Below are positions 45,267-55,700 of a DNA stretch of 64,000 nucleotides, piece after piece. The stretch is taken from assembly GCF_000403785.1 (NCBI RefSeq), contig NZ_APHJ01000021.1, positions 62,001 through 126,000 of the forward strand, read 5' to 3'. The notes beneath the pieces are model-generated. The model saw nothing but the letters and a program-made list of their open reading frames with translations. It did no database searches and was not told the DNA's origin. The position numbers and the translations under genes were made by a program. Source of the DNA: Gillisia sp. CAL575 (lineage in GTDB: Bacteria; Bacteroidota; Bacteroidia; Flavobacteriales; Flavobacteriaceae). Numbering within the stretch: position 1 is the stretch's first letter; the number at the start of each line of letters is the position of its first letter.

Positions 45267-47093
45267 TTAATGATTCATTTCTTCTTCACCATCCTGAAGT
45301 GGTACGTTTTGCGGAACAAAATCTTGTCCTGTAATAACATACTCTCCATTTTCATTGGTCTTACTGTAATCGTAAGGCCATCTGTACACTGTTGGAATTT
45401 CTCCGTACCAGTTTCCATGTATATGTTCTACCGGAGCAGTCCATTCTAAAGTTGTTGCATTCCAAGGGTTCATTGTTGCTTTCTTTCCGAAGAAAATAGA
45501 GCTAAAGAAATTCCATAAGAACACCAATTGTACCGCTGCGGTTATAATAGCAAATACAGTAATAACGACATTCACATCCTGAAGATCATCAAAATATGGG
45601 AAAGCTGTGTTTGTATAATATCTACGAGGTAAACCTGCCATTCCAATAAAGTGCATTGGGAAGAAAACCCCGTATGCTCCAATTGCAGTTACCCAGAAGT
45701 GAACAAAACCAAGGTTTTTATTCATCATTCTACCAAACATCTTAGGGAACCAGTGGTAAACACCGGCTAACAATCCGTAAAGTGCAGAGATACCCATTAC
45801 CAAGTGAAAGTGAGCAATTACAAAATAAGTGTCGTGAACGTTAATATCTAATGTACTATCTCCTAAAATAATTCCTGTTAATCCACCAGTAATAAAGGTA
45901 GAAACGAAACCAATAGAAAATAACATCGCTGGATTAAATTGTATGTTACCTTTCCATAAGGTAGTGATCCAGTTAAATGCTTTTACTGCAGATGGAATTG
46001 CAATCAACAAAGTTGTAAAAGTAAACACAGATCCCAAGAATGGATTCATTCCTGAAACGAACATGTGGTGACCCCATACAATTGTAGATAAAAATGCAAT
46101 TGCCAAAACAGAAGCAATCATCGCTCTATATCCAAAAATTGGTTTACGAGAGTTTGTTGCCATAATTTCTGAAACCAGACCCATTGCAGGTAAGATCACA
46201 ATATATACTTCCGGGTGTCCTAAGAACCAGAATAAATGTTCAAACAATACTGGAGAACCTCCTTGATGACTTAAAACTTCACCTTGGATAAAGATATCAC
46301 TTAAGAAGAAGGATGTACCAAAACTTCTATCCATGATAAGAAGTAAAGCTGCAGAAAGCAATACAGGGAAAGAAATCACCCCGATAATAGCTGTTACAAA
46401 GAATGTCCAAATTGTTAATGGTAACCTTGTCATAGACATCCCCTTAGTTCTAAGGTTGATTACAGTTACTATATAGTTCAAAGATCCCATTAAAGAAGAT
46501 GCAATGAAAATAGCCATAGCAGTTAACCAAAGCGTCATACCCATTCCAGATCCACCAATTGCCTGAGGCAAGGCACTCAAAGGAGGATATATAGTCCATC
46601 CTGCCGATGCTGGTCCCGCTTCAACAAATAAAGAACTTAACATAATTACACTAGATAAAAAGAACAACCAGTAAGACACCATGTTCAAGAATCCAGAAGC
46701 CATATCTCTTGCTCCAATTTGCAATGGAATTAATAGGTTACTAAATGTACCACTAAGTCCTGCAGTAAGTACAAAGAATACCATGATAGTACCGTGAATA
46801 GTAACTAAAGCTAAATAAATCTCAGGAGTCATAACTCCTCCTGGAGCCCATTTTCCAAGAAGTGCTTCGAAGATCCAGAAAGATTGTTCTGGCCATGCTA
46901 ATTGCATTCTAAAAAGAACCGACATTCCGATTCCGATGATACCCATTAAAAGTCCAGTAATAAGATATTGCTTGGCAATCATCTTATGATCTGTACTAAA
47001 AATATATTTAGTTATAAAGGTTTGCTTATGATGATGGTCATGACCATGGTCATCATGTGCATGAGCTACCGTTGCGTGTCCTACTGCTGACAT
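45267..47093 (-). CDS. Cytochrome c oxidase subunit I (aa3-type)
   Basis: The catalytic subunit with heme a, heme a3 and CuB that reduces oxygen and pumps protons. The 608-residue protein has 12 or more membrane helices. The CuB/Tyr region reads FLGHPEVYIVILP (with the D-channel glutamate), HHMFVSGMNP, and the heme ligand region HDTYFVIAHFHLVMG. The Glu in GHPEVY points to an A1-type oxidase. The N terminus carries an unusual histidine-rich stretch (HATVAHAHDDHGHDHHHK). It is the last gene of the alternative complex III operon. Confidence 0.96.
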   Translation of the reverse strand: MSAVGHATVAHAHDDHGHDHHHKQTFITKYIFSTDHKMIAKQYLITGLLMGIIGIGMSVLFRMQLAWPEQSFWIFEALLGKWAPGGVMTPEIYLALVTIHGTIMVFFVLTAGLSGTFSNLLIPLQIGARDMASGFLNMVSYWLFFLSSVIMLSSLFVEAGPASAGWTIYPPLSALPQAIGGSGMGMTLWLTAMAIFIASSLMGSLNYIVTVINLRTKGMSMTRLPLTIWTFFVTAIIGVISFPVLLSAALLLIMDRSFGTSFFLSDIFIQGEVLSHQGGSPVLFEHLFWFLGHPEVYIVILPAMGLVSEIMATNSRKPIFGYRAMIASVLAIAFLSTIVWGHHMFVSGMNPFLGSVFTFTTLLIAIPSAVKAFNWITTLWKGNIQFNPAMLFSIGFVSTFITGGLTGIILGDSTLDINVHDTYFVIAHFHLVMGISALYGLLAGVYHWFPKMFGRMMNKNLGFVHFWVTAIGAYGVFFPMHFIGMAGLPRRYYTNTAFPYFDDLQDVNVVITVFAIITAAVQLVFLWNFFSSIFFGKKATMNPWNATTLEWTAPVEHIHGNWYGEIPTVYRWPYDYSKTNENGEYVITGQDFVPQNVPLQDGEEEMNH

Positions 47094-47111
47094 ATCTCTT
47101 AATCTTTACTT

Positions 47112-48263
47112 TTAATTGTTCTTATTATCAACCACTGCTACCTCTTCCGCTTCCATTGCAGCCTCTTCTAAGTCTACAGGAACATCTTCCTTAGTTTCTT
47201 TCTGTGCTGCCATAGTTTCACCAAAGGTTTGTTGTTCTTTAATCCAAGCATTATAATCTTCTTCGCTTTCAACAACTATCTTCATTTGCATGTTATAGTG
47301 ACCTTGTCCACAAATCTTATTACACAACAAGAAATATTCAAATTCATAAGAGTCTAAAGGCACTTCTCCAGCAGCCATTAATTCTTTAGATTTGTCTTTT
47401 CTAATCCCGTTAATTCTTCCAACTTTCTCCACCATGTATTCACTTTCTCTCATTTCTTCTGATGTGAGAGATGGAGTAAATCCAAACTGAGTGATCATCC
47501 CTGGAACAACATTCATTTGAGCTCTAAAGTGCGGGAAATATGCAGAGTGCAATACATCTTGAGATCTAAATTTGAATAATACTGGTCTTCCAACTGGTAA
47601 ATGTAGTTCTGTTGTTATCACATCATCACTACCGTAGGAATCACTTTCATCTACTCCTAATTGATTCACACCTTGAATAAAACGAACATTCGCTTTTCCA
47701 AGTGTATTATCGTCTCCAGAATAACGAGCCCTCCATGCAAATTGGTAGGCATATACTTCAACAACTAAAGGATCTTCTTCTTCGTTGATATTCATAATAT
47801 CAGACCAAGTAAATAATCCGTAAATAATTAAACCTGCTAAAACAATTACAGGAATAATAGTCCAGATAAATTCCAACTTGTCATTATCTGCGAAGAATAA
47901 AGCTTTCTTACCTTTTTCACCACGATACTTATATGCGAACCAGTGCAGTAATCCTTGAGTAAGAACTTGCACAAACATAATAAGCCCAATAGAGATAAAC
48001 ATTAAAGTATCTACTTCACTACCGTGTTCAGACGCAGCTTCTGGCAAATAAAATTTGCTATAAAACCAGAAACAGTAAATAGAAATAACATATAAAAAGA
48101 TAACAAACATGAGCATTAAATACCCATTTATTTTATTGTCTCTTTCACTTGCAACTTGTGAAGAATCTGTATGAGTACCGCGAGATAAATCGAATATCTT
48201 GGACATTTGCCATACAGTTACGGCAAAAAGTGCTATTACAATGATTATTAAAAATACAGTCAT
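47112..48263 (-). CDS. Cytochrome c oxidase subunit II
   Basis: Subunit II carries the binuclear CuA centre that receives electrons from cytochrome c. The 383-residue protein has an extra N-terminal helix (about 1-20) before the two or three membrane helices, then the cupredoxin domain with the ligands in HSAYFPHFRAQMNVVPG and CNKICGQGHYNMQM (CxxxCxxxHxxM). The C-terminal tail (about 350-383) is rich in Glu, Ala and Val. No cytochrome c domain is fused. It lies between actF and coxA. Confidence 0.95.
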   Translation of the reverse strand: MTVFLIIIVIALFAVTVWQMSKIFDLSRGTHTDSSQVASERDNKINGYLMLMFVIFLYVISIYCFWFYSKFYLPEAASEHGSEVDTLMFISIGLIMFVQVLTQGLLHWFAYKYRGEKGKKALFFADNDKLEFIWTIIPVIVLAGLIIYGLFTWSDIMNINEEEDPLVVEVYAYQFAWRARYSGDDNTLGKANVRFIQGVNQLGVDESDSYGSDDVITTELHLPVGRPVLFKFRSQDVLHSAYFPHFRAQMNVVPGMITQFGFTPSLTSEEMRESEYMVEKVGRINGIRKDKSKELMAAGEVPLDSYEFEYFLLCNKICGQGHYNMQMKIVVESEEDYNAWIKEQQTFGETMAAQKETKEDVPVDLEEAAMEAEEVAVVDNKNN

Positions 48264-48293
48264 TTTTTTATTTCTTCTTTAAACAATCTTTTA

Positions 48294-49685
48294 TTAATAA
48301 TGAAAATGCTTGCTCTCCTTAATAAACGGATTGCGTTTTGGTAACAATGGTGCTTTTGTAAGACCACTAAACACAATAAATACAAACAATCCTGCAAACA
48401 TCAATAAAGCACTAATTTCAGGTATTCCTATAAACCATGACTCGCCAACTGTAGATGGCATAATCATTACAAAAATATCTAAATAATGACCACATAGAAT
48501 AATAATTCCAGCCATAATTACAAACAAATTAAGTCTCTTATAATCACTATTCATAAGTAACAATACCGGGAATACAAAGTTCATTACAACCATCCCAAAG
48601 AATGGTAAGGTATAGTCATCTATTCTTGTAATAAAATAGGTCACCTCTTCTGGAATATTAGAATACCAGATCAACATAAATTGGGAGAACCAAAGATACG
48701 TCCAGAAAATACTGAATCCAAACATGAATTTAGCTAAATCGTGGATATGAGAGTCATTTACATATTCTAAGAAACCTCTAGATTTAAGGTAAATAGTAAC
48801 TAAAGCAATCATAGTAACGGCAGAAACAATCATACTTGCAAACACATACCATCCAAACAAAGTACTAAACCAGTGCGGATCTACACTCATAATCCAGTCC
48901 CAAGACATCATAGATTCTGAAACTAAGAAGAATACTAAGAATCCTGCAGCTAGTTTAAAGTTTGTTTTGTGTAGTCTATCGTCTGTAGCTTCATCTAATC
49001 TCAAAGAATTTCTTCTTATTAAGTACCTAAAAATGTTCCAACCAGCAATATAGATAGCAGCTCTAATCAATAAAAATGGTACGTTTAGGTATGCCGTTTT
49101 ATTCTGAATAAGTTCATCGTGGGCTACAACCTCTGGATCCATCCAAATAAATAGATGATTTAAATGCATCCCAGATAATGCAAGAAGTATAAACATAATA
49201 ATACTTCCTGGTAATAAATAAGCCGTAATTCCATCCATTACTCTAAATAATACTGGAGACCATCCCGCCTGTGAAGCTTGTTGAATAGCATAAAATGCCA
49301 TTGTTCCAAGAGCAATCATAAAAAAGAAAAATGCAGCAACATAAACAGCGGCCCAAGGCTTGTTTTGCAATTGGTGCAGTAAATGTTCATAATGTTCATT
49401 ATCATGACCTGCTTCCTCACCGTGAGCCATTTCTCCCTGAGCATCTTCTCCAGCATGCTCTTCAGCAATTATATGCTCGTCTTCCGCATGTTCTGGATTA
49501 GCAAGGTGAATATCATTTTCTACAACTGCAACATCCTCAGAACCATGATGCTCATCTGCAGCCATCATTTCCTTTACATCTTCTATAGTATCTGGGGCAG
49601 CAATAAATGCATAAACAAGGCCAATAGCTCCTACAATCATGAAAATGATTGCAGTTAATTTTAATCTACTTGATAGCGTGTACAT
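48294..49685 (-). CDS. actF: Alternative complex III subunit ActF
   Basis: An integral membrane subunit (463 residues, about ten helices) of the quinol:cytochrome c oxidoreductase, related to ActC/NrfD. After the first helix comes a soluble segment (about 35-105) extremely rich in Glu, His and Ala (DEHHGSEDVAVVENDIHLAN, then EHAEDEHIIAEEHAGED), which is not needed for the fold. Core motifs include SESMMSWDWIMSVDPHWFST and FGWYVFASM, typical of ActF. The gene stands between actE and cox subunit II. Confidence 0.92.
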   Translation of the reverse strand: MYTLSSRLKLTAIIFMIVGAIGLVYAFIAAPDTIEDVKEMMAADEHHGSEDVAVVENDIHLANPEHAEDEHIIAEEHAGEDAQGEMAHGEEAGHDNEHYEHLLHQLQNKPWAAVYVAAFFFFMIALGTMAFYAIQQASQAGWSPVLFRVMDGITAYLLPGSIIMFILLALSGMHLNHLFIWMDPEVVAHDELIQNKTAYLNVPFLLIRAAIYIAGWNIFRYLIRRNSLRLDEATDDRLHKTNFKLAAGFLVFFLVSESMMSWDWIMSVDPHWFSTLFGWYVFASMIVSAVTMIALVTIYLKSRGFLEYVNDSHIHDLAKFMFGFSIFWTYLWFSQFMLIWYSNIPEEVTYFITRIDDYTLPFFGMVVMNFVFPVLLLMNSDYKRLNLFVIMAGIIILCGHYLDIFVMIMPSTVGESWFIGIPEISALLMFAGLFVFIVFSGLTKAPLLPKRNPFIKESKHFHY

Positions 49686-49711
49686 ATTAATATATCTAAG
49701 TGCAGTTATTT

Positions 49712-50398
49712 CTAGTTTGTACTTTCTTGGTCTAATTCCGTATTAGCATCTGCTCCTAAAATGGTAGCATCAGCATTTACAGCCGGAACTAAATTCTTTT
49801 TAACGGAAGTAGTATCACTTTCGAAAGCTCTTTCTGGGTTCCCTAATAAGGTTCCTTTTAATTTCATTACATAGTGATCTATCTGCCAGCGTTCTTCGAT
49901 AGTTGTTTGAGAAGCATAAGAACCCATAGAGTTTAATCCATAATACATTACATGGTAAACGCTACCTTCAGTAATTGCTCGTCCAGCATCATCATAACTT
50001 GGCACTCCTAATATTTTCTCACGTTCTACCAAGATTCCTTTACCATTCCCTTGATCTCCGTGACATACAGCACAGTAGATTGTGTACAATTGTTGACCTG
50101 CAGCAATATTCTTTTCAGAATAAGGCAACGGGTTAGTCAATTGTGCTTTTGCTTGCGTATAAGCTTCATTAGTGTTTTCGTATCCATAAGGAGACCATCC
50201 ACGTGGAATAGTTCCTTCTACTGGCAATTTAGCTTCCTGCCCATTGGCAAAAACCTCGTATTCTCCGTAAGCCTCGTAAGAAACCGGCGCATACATATCT
50301 GGAAAATATTGATAGTTTGGCTTATCCTTATTAAAACAAGAGGTAGCGGTAACTACAACTAAGAATAAAACTATTGATTTATGAAATAAACTTTTCAT
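49712..50398 (-). CDS. actE: Alternative complex III subunit ActE, monoheme cytochrome c lipoprotein
   Basis: A 228-residue periplasmic lipoprotein (lipobox TATSC, Cys about 21). One c-type heme site is present: CAVCHGDQGNGKG, and a distal methionine is likely in the YGLNSMGSY segment. ActE passes electrons from the ActA hemes towards the oxidase in the characterised F. johnsoniae complex. The C-terminal region (from about 190) is low-complexity. Its neighbours actD and actF and the operon order confirm the call. Confidence 0.93.
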   Translation of the reverse strand: MKSLFHKSIVLFLVVVTATSCFNKDKPNYQYFPDMYAPVSYEAYGEYEVFANGQEAKLPVEGTIPRGWSPYGYENTNEAYTQAKAQLTNPLPYSEKNIAAGQQLYTIYCAVCHGDQGNGKGILVEREKILGVPSYDDAGRAITEGSVYHVMYYGLNSMGSYASQTTIEERWQIDHYVMKLKGTLLGNPERAFESDTTSVKKNLVPAVNADATILGADANTELDQESTN

Positions 50399-50406
50399 TC
50401 TTCTAA

Positions 50407-50931
50407 TTAATTTTCAATTAATTTAATTTCAAGAGCTCCAGTGTCATACAAAAACTTAGAAAGTTCTTCTACACTATGGTTCGAAGCATCAATTTCCATT
50501 AGGAAATGATCATCTGTAGTTCTTACATCCGGATTTTCAGCAGCTTTAAATGGCCATAATTTACTTCTCATATAAAAAGTAATAACCATAAGGTGAGCTG
50601 CAAAAAATACTGTTAGTTCAAATATAATTGGCACAAAGGCTGGAAGGTTCTGCAAAAAGCTGAAACTTGGTTTCCCACCGATATCCTGTGGCCAGTCTTC
50701 TATCATTATAAAGTTCATCATTACAATCGCAACAGACAGTCCTATTAATCCGTAGATAAAAGAAGCTATTGCCAAACGTGTTGGCTCTAGTCCCATTGCT
50801 TTATCCAGGCCGTGAACAGGAAATGGTGAATAAATCTCTGCGATGTGGTAACGGGCGTCACGAACTTGCTTTACTGCTTGAAGCAATAAATCATCATCGG
50901 TATAAATAGCGTGTATTACTTTTGATGCCAT
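50407..50931 (-). CDS. actD: Alternative complex III subunit ActD (DUF3341)
   Basis: A 174-residue membrane subunit with a soluble N-terminal part (IHAIYTDDDLLLQAVKQVRD, YSPFPVHGLDKAMGL) and two membrane helices (about 58-80 and 98-120). DUF3341 proteins are always found with ActC-type subunits and contribute to the membrane part of alternative complex III. It follows actC with five bases between. Confidence 0.93.
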   Translation of the reverse strand: MASKVIHAIYTDDDLLLQAVKQVRDARYHIAEIYSPFPVHGLDKAMGLEPTRLAIASFIYGLIGLSVAIVMMNFIMIEDWPQDIGGKPSFSFLQNLPAFVPIIFELTVFFAAHLMVITFYMRSKLWPFKAAENPDVRTTDDHFLMEIDASNHSVEELSKFLYDTGALEIKLIEN

Positions 50932-50936
50932 CCTAG

Positions 50937-52730
50937 TTAGTTATTATTAAGTTTAATTGCCTGAGCAATCCAATCTTCTCTCATAGTTTCTGAAGGGAAA
51001 TTCTCGATAAGCTCATTCAATAATTCAAAATCAATTGACTCTAATCTACTTACCTGAGCAAAAGTGTAAATTCCTACTTGATGTAAACGTTGTTGTAAGA
51101 ATGGTCCAACAGCTTTCAGTTTAGTAAGATCACTTGCGGTTTGAGTTGCAGGATCGTAAACGCCAATTCTGGAAAGCATTTGATCTAATCGATCTTTTTG
51201 AACTTCAGAAGTTGTTAATGCATCTGCATTTACAGTTTCTTCATGCTGAGTATTAACTTCTTCATCTACGATGCGATTGTGTAACCCATGAGCTTCATTT
51301 GCTGCTGGCTCTGCCATAAATGCAACATTTCGATGATCTGCATGATCTCCATGATCTTCACGCAATTTCTTATACATAGCTCCAGAGGATTTTAAGATCG
51401 TTTTTACCTCTGCTTGTGCGATCACTGGGAACGAACGAGCATATAATAAGAACAATACAAAGAAGAATCCAATGGTTCCAATAAAGATCCCGATATCTAC
51501 AAAAGTAGGTGAGAACATTGTCCAAGAAGATGGTAAGTAATCACGGTGCAATGAAGTAACGATAATTACAAAACGTTCAAACCACATCCCGATATTTACA
51601 ACAATAGAGATAAAGAAAGAGAACATAATACTTCTTCTCAATTTTGGGAACCACATAAATTGTGGAGAGAAAACGTTACACGTCATCATCGCCCAATAAG
51701 CCCACCAATAAGGTCCTGTTGCTCTGTTAAGGAATGCATATTGTTCGTATTCTACTCCAGAATACCACGCAACAAACAGTTCTGTAATATAGGCACATCC
51801 CACAATAGAACCCGTAATCATAATTACAATATTCATTAATTCGATATGCTGTATTGTAATATAGTCTTCTAGATTAGACACTTTTCTCATAATGATCAAA
51901 AGTGTATTCACCATTGCAAATCCAGAGAATACCGCCCCAGCAACAAAGTATGGAGGGAAGATAGTGGTGTGCCATCCCGGGATTACCGAAGTAGCAAAAT
52001 CAAATGATACAATAGTATGTACCGAAAGTACTAAAGGAGTTGCCAAACCGGCAAGTACCAAAGACACTTCCTCGAAACGTTGCCAATCTTTTGCACGTCC
52101 ACTCCATCCAAATGATAGAATTCCGTAAATCCTTTTATTAAAAGGTGTGATTGCTCTATCTCTAATCATTGCAAAATCTGGAAGTAAACCTGTCCACCAG
52201 AATACTAAAGAAACAGATAAATAAGTAGAAATTGCGAATACATCCCAAAGCAATGGAGAGTTAAAGTTTACCCATAAAGAACCAAATTGGTTTGGTATAG
52301 GCAATACCCAATATGCCAACCATGGACGACCCATGTGAATAATTGGGAATAATCCTGCTTGCATAACAGAGAAAATAGTCATGGCTTCTGCTGACCGGTT
52401 AATTGCCATTCTCCATTTTTGACGGAATAATAGAAGTACTGCAGAAATAAGTGTTCCTGCGTGTCCAATTCCTACCCACCAAACAAAGTTAGTAATATCC
52501 CAAGCCCAACCAACGGTCTTGTTCAATCCCCAAGTTCCAATTCCAGTAGAAACGGTATAAATTATACAACCTATTCCCCAAAGAAAAGCAATAAGGGAGA
52601 TGGAAAAAACTATCCACCAGTGTTTATTCGCCCGACCTTCAACCGGTGCAGCCACGTCTACGGTTACATCGTGATAGGACTTATGTCCGGTAATTAAAGG
52701 CTTTCTAATAGGTGCTTCGTAATGAGACAT
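50937..52730 (-). CDS. actC: Alternative complex III subunit ActC (NrfD family) with C-terminal HhH-like tail
   Basis: The NrfD-type membrane subunit that holds the quinol site next to the ActB iron-sulfur domain. About ten helices fill residues 30-460 (WWIVFSISLIAFLWGIGCII, TNFVWWVGIGHAGTLISAVL, FWWTGLLPDFAMIRDRA, WFERFVIIVTSLHRDYLPSS). At 597 residues it is about 110 longer than a minimal NrfD/ActC. The extra cytoplasmic tail ends with LTKLKAVGPFLQQRLHQVGI followed by YTFAQVSRLESIDFELLNEL, which looks like a helix-hairpin-helix (DUF4332-like) domain of the kind seen in ribosomal and nuclease proteins. Confidence 0.93.
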   Translation of the reverse strand: MSHYEAPIRKPLITGHKSYHDVTVDVAAPVEGRANKHWWIVFSISLIAFLWGIGCIIYTVSTGIGTWGLNKTVGWAWDITNFVWWVGIGHAGTLISAVLLLFRQKWRMAINRSAEAMTIFSVMQAGLFPIIHMGRPWLAYWVLPIPNQFGSLWVNFNSPLLWDVFAISTYLSVSLVFWWTGLLPDFAMIRDRAITPFNKRIYGILSFGWSGRAKDWQRFEEVSLVLAGLATPLVLSVHTIVSFDFATSVIPGWHTTIFPPYFVAGAVFSGFAMVNTLLIIMRKVSNLEDYITIQHIELMNIVIMITGSIVGCAYITELFVAWYSGVEYEQYAFLNRATGPYWWAYWAMMTCNVFSPQFMWFPKLRRSIMFSFFISIVVNIGMWFERFVIIVTSLHRDYLPSSWTMFSPTFVDIGIFIGTIGFFFVLFLLYARSFPVIAQAEVKTILKSSGAMYKKLREDHGDHADHRNVAFMAEPAANEAHGLHNRIVDEEVNTQHEETVNADALTTSEVQKDRLDQMLSRIGVYDPATQTASDLTKLKAVGPFLQQRLHQVGIYTFAQVSRLESIDFELLNELIENFPSETMREDWIAQAIKLNNN

Positions 52731-52766
52731 ATCCTTTTATAATTGATTCTTTACTAATATTAATTT

Positions 52767-55700
52767 TTAAGCTTCTGAAGTATTTCTAACTTTAGTTTGA
52801 TACATCACATTTGGCTTAGTTCCAACAGATTCCAATAAGTGATACATTCTCTTATCTTCAACCTTATTAACGATCTTCGCAGACTTATCATTCACATCTC
52901 CAAAGACCATAGCGCCTTTATCGCATGCTGCAGAACAAGCTGTATGGAATTCACCGTCTTCTATAACTCTTCCGTCACGTTTAGCGTCAAGGATCGTTTT
53001 TTGTGTTTTCTGAATACACATAGAACATTTTTCCATAACCCCTCTAGAACGTACAGTAACATCTGGATTCAATACCATTCTACCAAGGTCATTATTCATA
53101 TGGTAGTCAAACTCATCGTTCTTGGTATAGTTAAACCAGTTAAAACGACGCACTTTATAAGGACAGTTGTTAGCACAATATCTTGTACCTACACATCTGT
53201 TATAAATCATCTGATTTTGACCTTGACGACCGTGTGAAGTTGCAGCAACCGGACATACAGTTTCACATGGTGCATGGTTACAGTGCTGACACATTACCGG
53301 TTGAAAAACCACTTGAGGATTATCTGCCGGAGATTCCATTTCAGCTAACTGAGTCAATGACTCACCTAATCCTGAAATATCTTCTTTCTTTTCAATGTCT
53401 TCAGTAAAACTATCTTCAGAAGAATAGTATCTATCTATACGCAACCAATGCATATCTCTAGATTTTCTAATCTCTTCTTTTCCAACAACAGGAACGTTAT
53501 TTTCAGAATGACAAGCAATTACACAAGCTCCACATCCAGTACATGAATTAAGATCTATAGACAAGTTAAAATGATGACCCACTTCTCTATCAAAACTTTC
53601 CCAAAGATCTACTTCTGGAGAAGTAACCATGGTTTCAACATGATTTAAAGAAACTTCTGGAGTCTTGTTATATGCATTCTTGTCTTTAGTATTGAATACT
53701 TCCAAGGTAGTTTCCTTGATAATATCCCCACGTCCCATAAGCGTGTTCTGTAACTGAACACATGCAAACTCATGCACTCCACTCGCTTTTTCAATATTTA
53801 CATATTGAACAGAACTAAAATCTTTATATAAAGGATAGGCATTTACACCTACCTGCATTTCTTCTTGAATTGCCTCTTTCTTACCATAACCTAAAGCAAG
53901 ACCTACAGATCCTTTTGCTTGACCCGGCTGAATAAGAACAGGAACCTTCTTCACTTCAACACCATCCATTGTAATATTTACGTAACTACCATCCAAGGCA
54001 CCATTCGCAACATTCTCATTGATAAGACCCAGTTTATCTGCATCTTCTCTAGACATTGTTAAGTAATTATCCCAAGATGCTCTAGTTAGAGGATCTGGCA
54101 TTTCCTGTAACCAAGGGTTATTGGCTTGTTGCCCATCTCCCATTGCTACTTTTGTATAAAGGCTTAATTGAAAACCTTTAGCTTCTGAAGTTGCACTTAA
54201 ATTTCGAACTGCAGAACTTGTATTTATTGTACTACCTACAAATTCTGAAGCAGAAGTCTCAGCTGTAGCAGGAGAAGCTCCTTCAAAAACACCGTCATGC
54301 AAAGCAGTGTTCCATGCATCTGTACCTAAAGAGCTCCAAGTTTCCTTGATATACTCATAATAAGATTTATCAGAGCCATTCCACTTCAACAAACAATCTT
54401 GAAACTGTCTAGTATCAAACAAAGGTCTGATAGTAGGTTGCATCAAGCTGAAATTATTCTTTGTGAATTGAACATCACCCCAGCTCTCTAAATAATGAGG
54501 CGTAGCTGCAATGAACTTACACAACTTAGCAGTTTCATCTTCTTTCATAGAGAAAGCGACAGAAACATCAATATCTTTTAATGCTTTTACAAATTCTTTT
54601 GAATTTGGCAAACTATACGCTGGATTTACCCCTGCAATTAATATTGCACCGATACTTCCATTTTGCATATCCTCTACCAATTTGGTAACTGCAGCAGCAT
54701 TACCCTGACGGGTCATTTTTGGATTAGCAGAATCCATCACCTGACTACCTAAAGCCTGATTAATCTCTAAAACTAAAGTCTGAGCATCTGCATCTGGAAG
54801 TCCAGAAACAACTACTCCTTTACTTCCCGCTTTTCTTAATTGTGAAGCAGCTTTTACAACTGCATCATCTAATTTCCCTGGCAGATCCCCACTAGTTGAA
54901 GCTCCAGAAATATATCCGTATAATGCTGCTAATACCGCACGTTGCTGTGCTGGAGTAACAGGAATACGCTTATCTGCATTTGCTCCAGATAAAGACATAT
55001 TAGATTCAAACTGAATATGACGAGACATTTTTCCGTTTTCTGGAAGTCTTGTCTTTGCAAAAGCAGCATCGTATCCACCGCCTTGCCAATCTCCTAAGAA
55101 ATCTGCACCAACAGAAACAACAGTTCCAACTTTAGAAAAATCGTAATTTGGTAACGCTCTAGTTCCGTATTTAGCCTGATAAGCTGTTAATGCGGCATCT
55201 TCAGAAACTGTATCGTACACAACGTGACGAACATTCCCAAATTTACTAGAAAATTCATTTATTAATTTAGATGTAGAAGGACTTGCAAAAGTTTGGGTTA
55301 AAAGAACAACCTCACCAGTTACTCCTTCTAAAGCCGTTCCTACTTGCTTATCAAAATCCTCCCAAGACACATTCTGGCCATTCGCCATTGGTCTTTTTAC
55401 CCTCTTACTATCATATAATGAAAGTACAGAAGCATTCACTCTCGCGTTTGCACCAGCTCTTCCTGCAGATAGTGTATTGTTATCAATTTTTATTGGACGT
55501 CCTTCGCGAGTCTTCACCAATACACTAGAGAAATCAAAACCATCTGCAATTGTAGTTGCATAATAGTTTGCAATTCCAGGTACAATTCTTTCTGGCTGCA
55601 CTAAATAAGGAATGGATTTAATAACCGGACCTTCACATGCTGCCAAAGAAGCAGCTGCCGTACTAAAACCAACATATTTAAGGAAATCACGACGAGTTGT

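Noticed and set aside
53183-53407. Plus-strand frames opposite the ActB cysteine motifs
   Set aside because: Antisense shadows of a conserved coding region.
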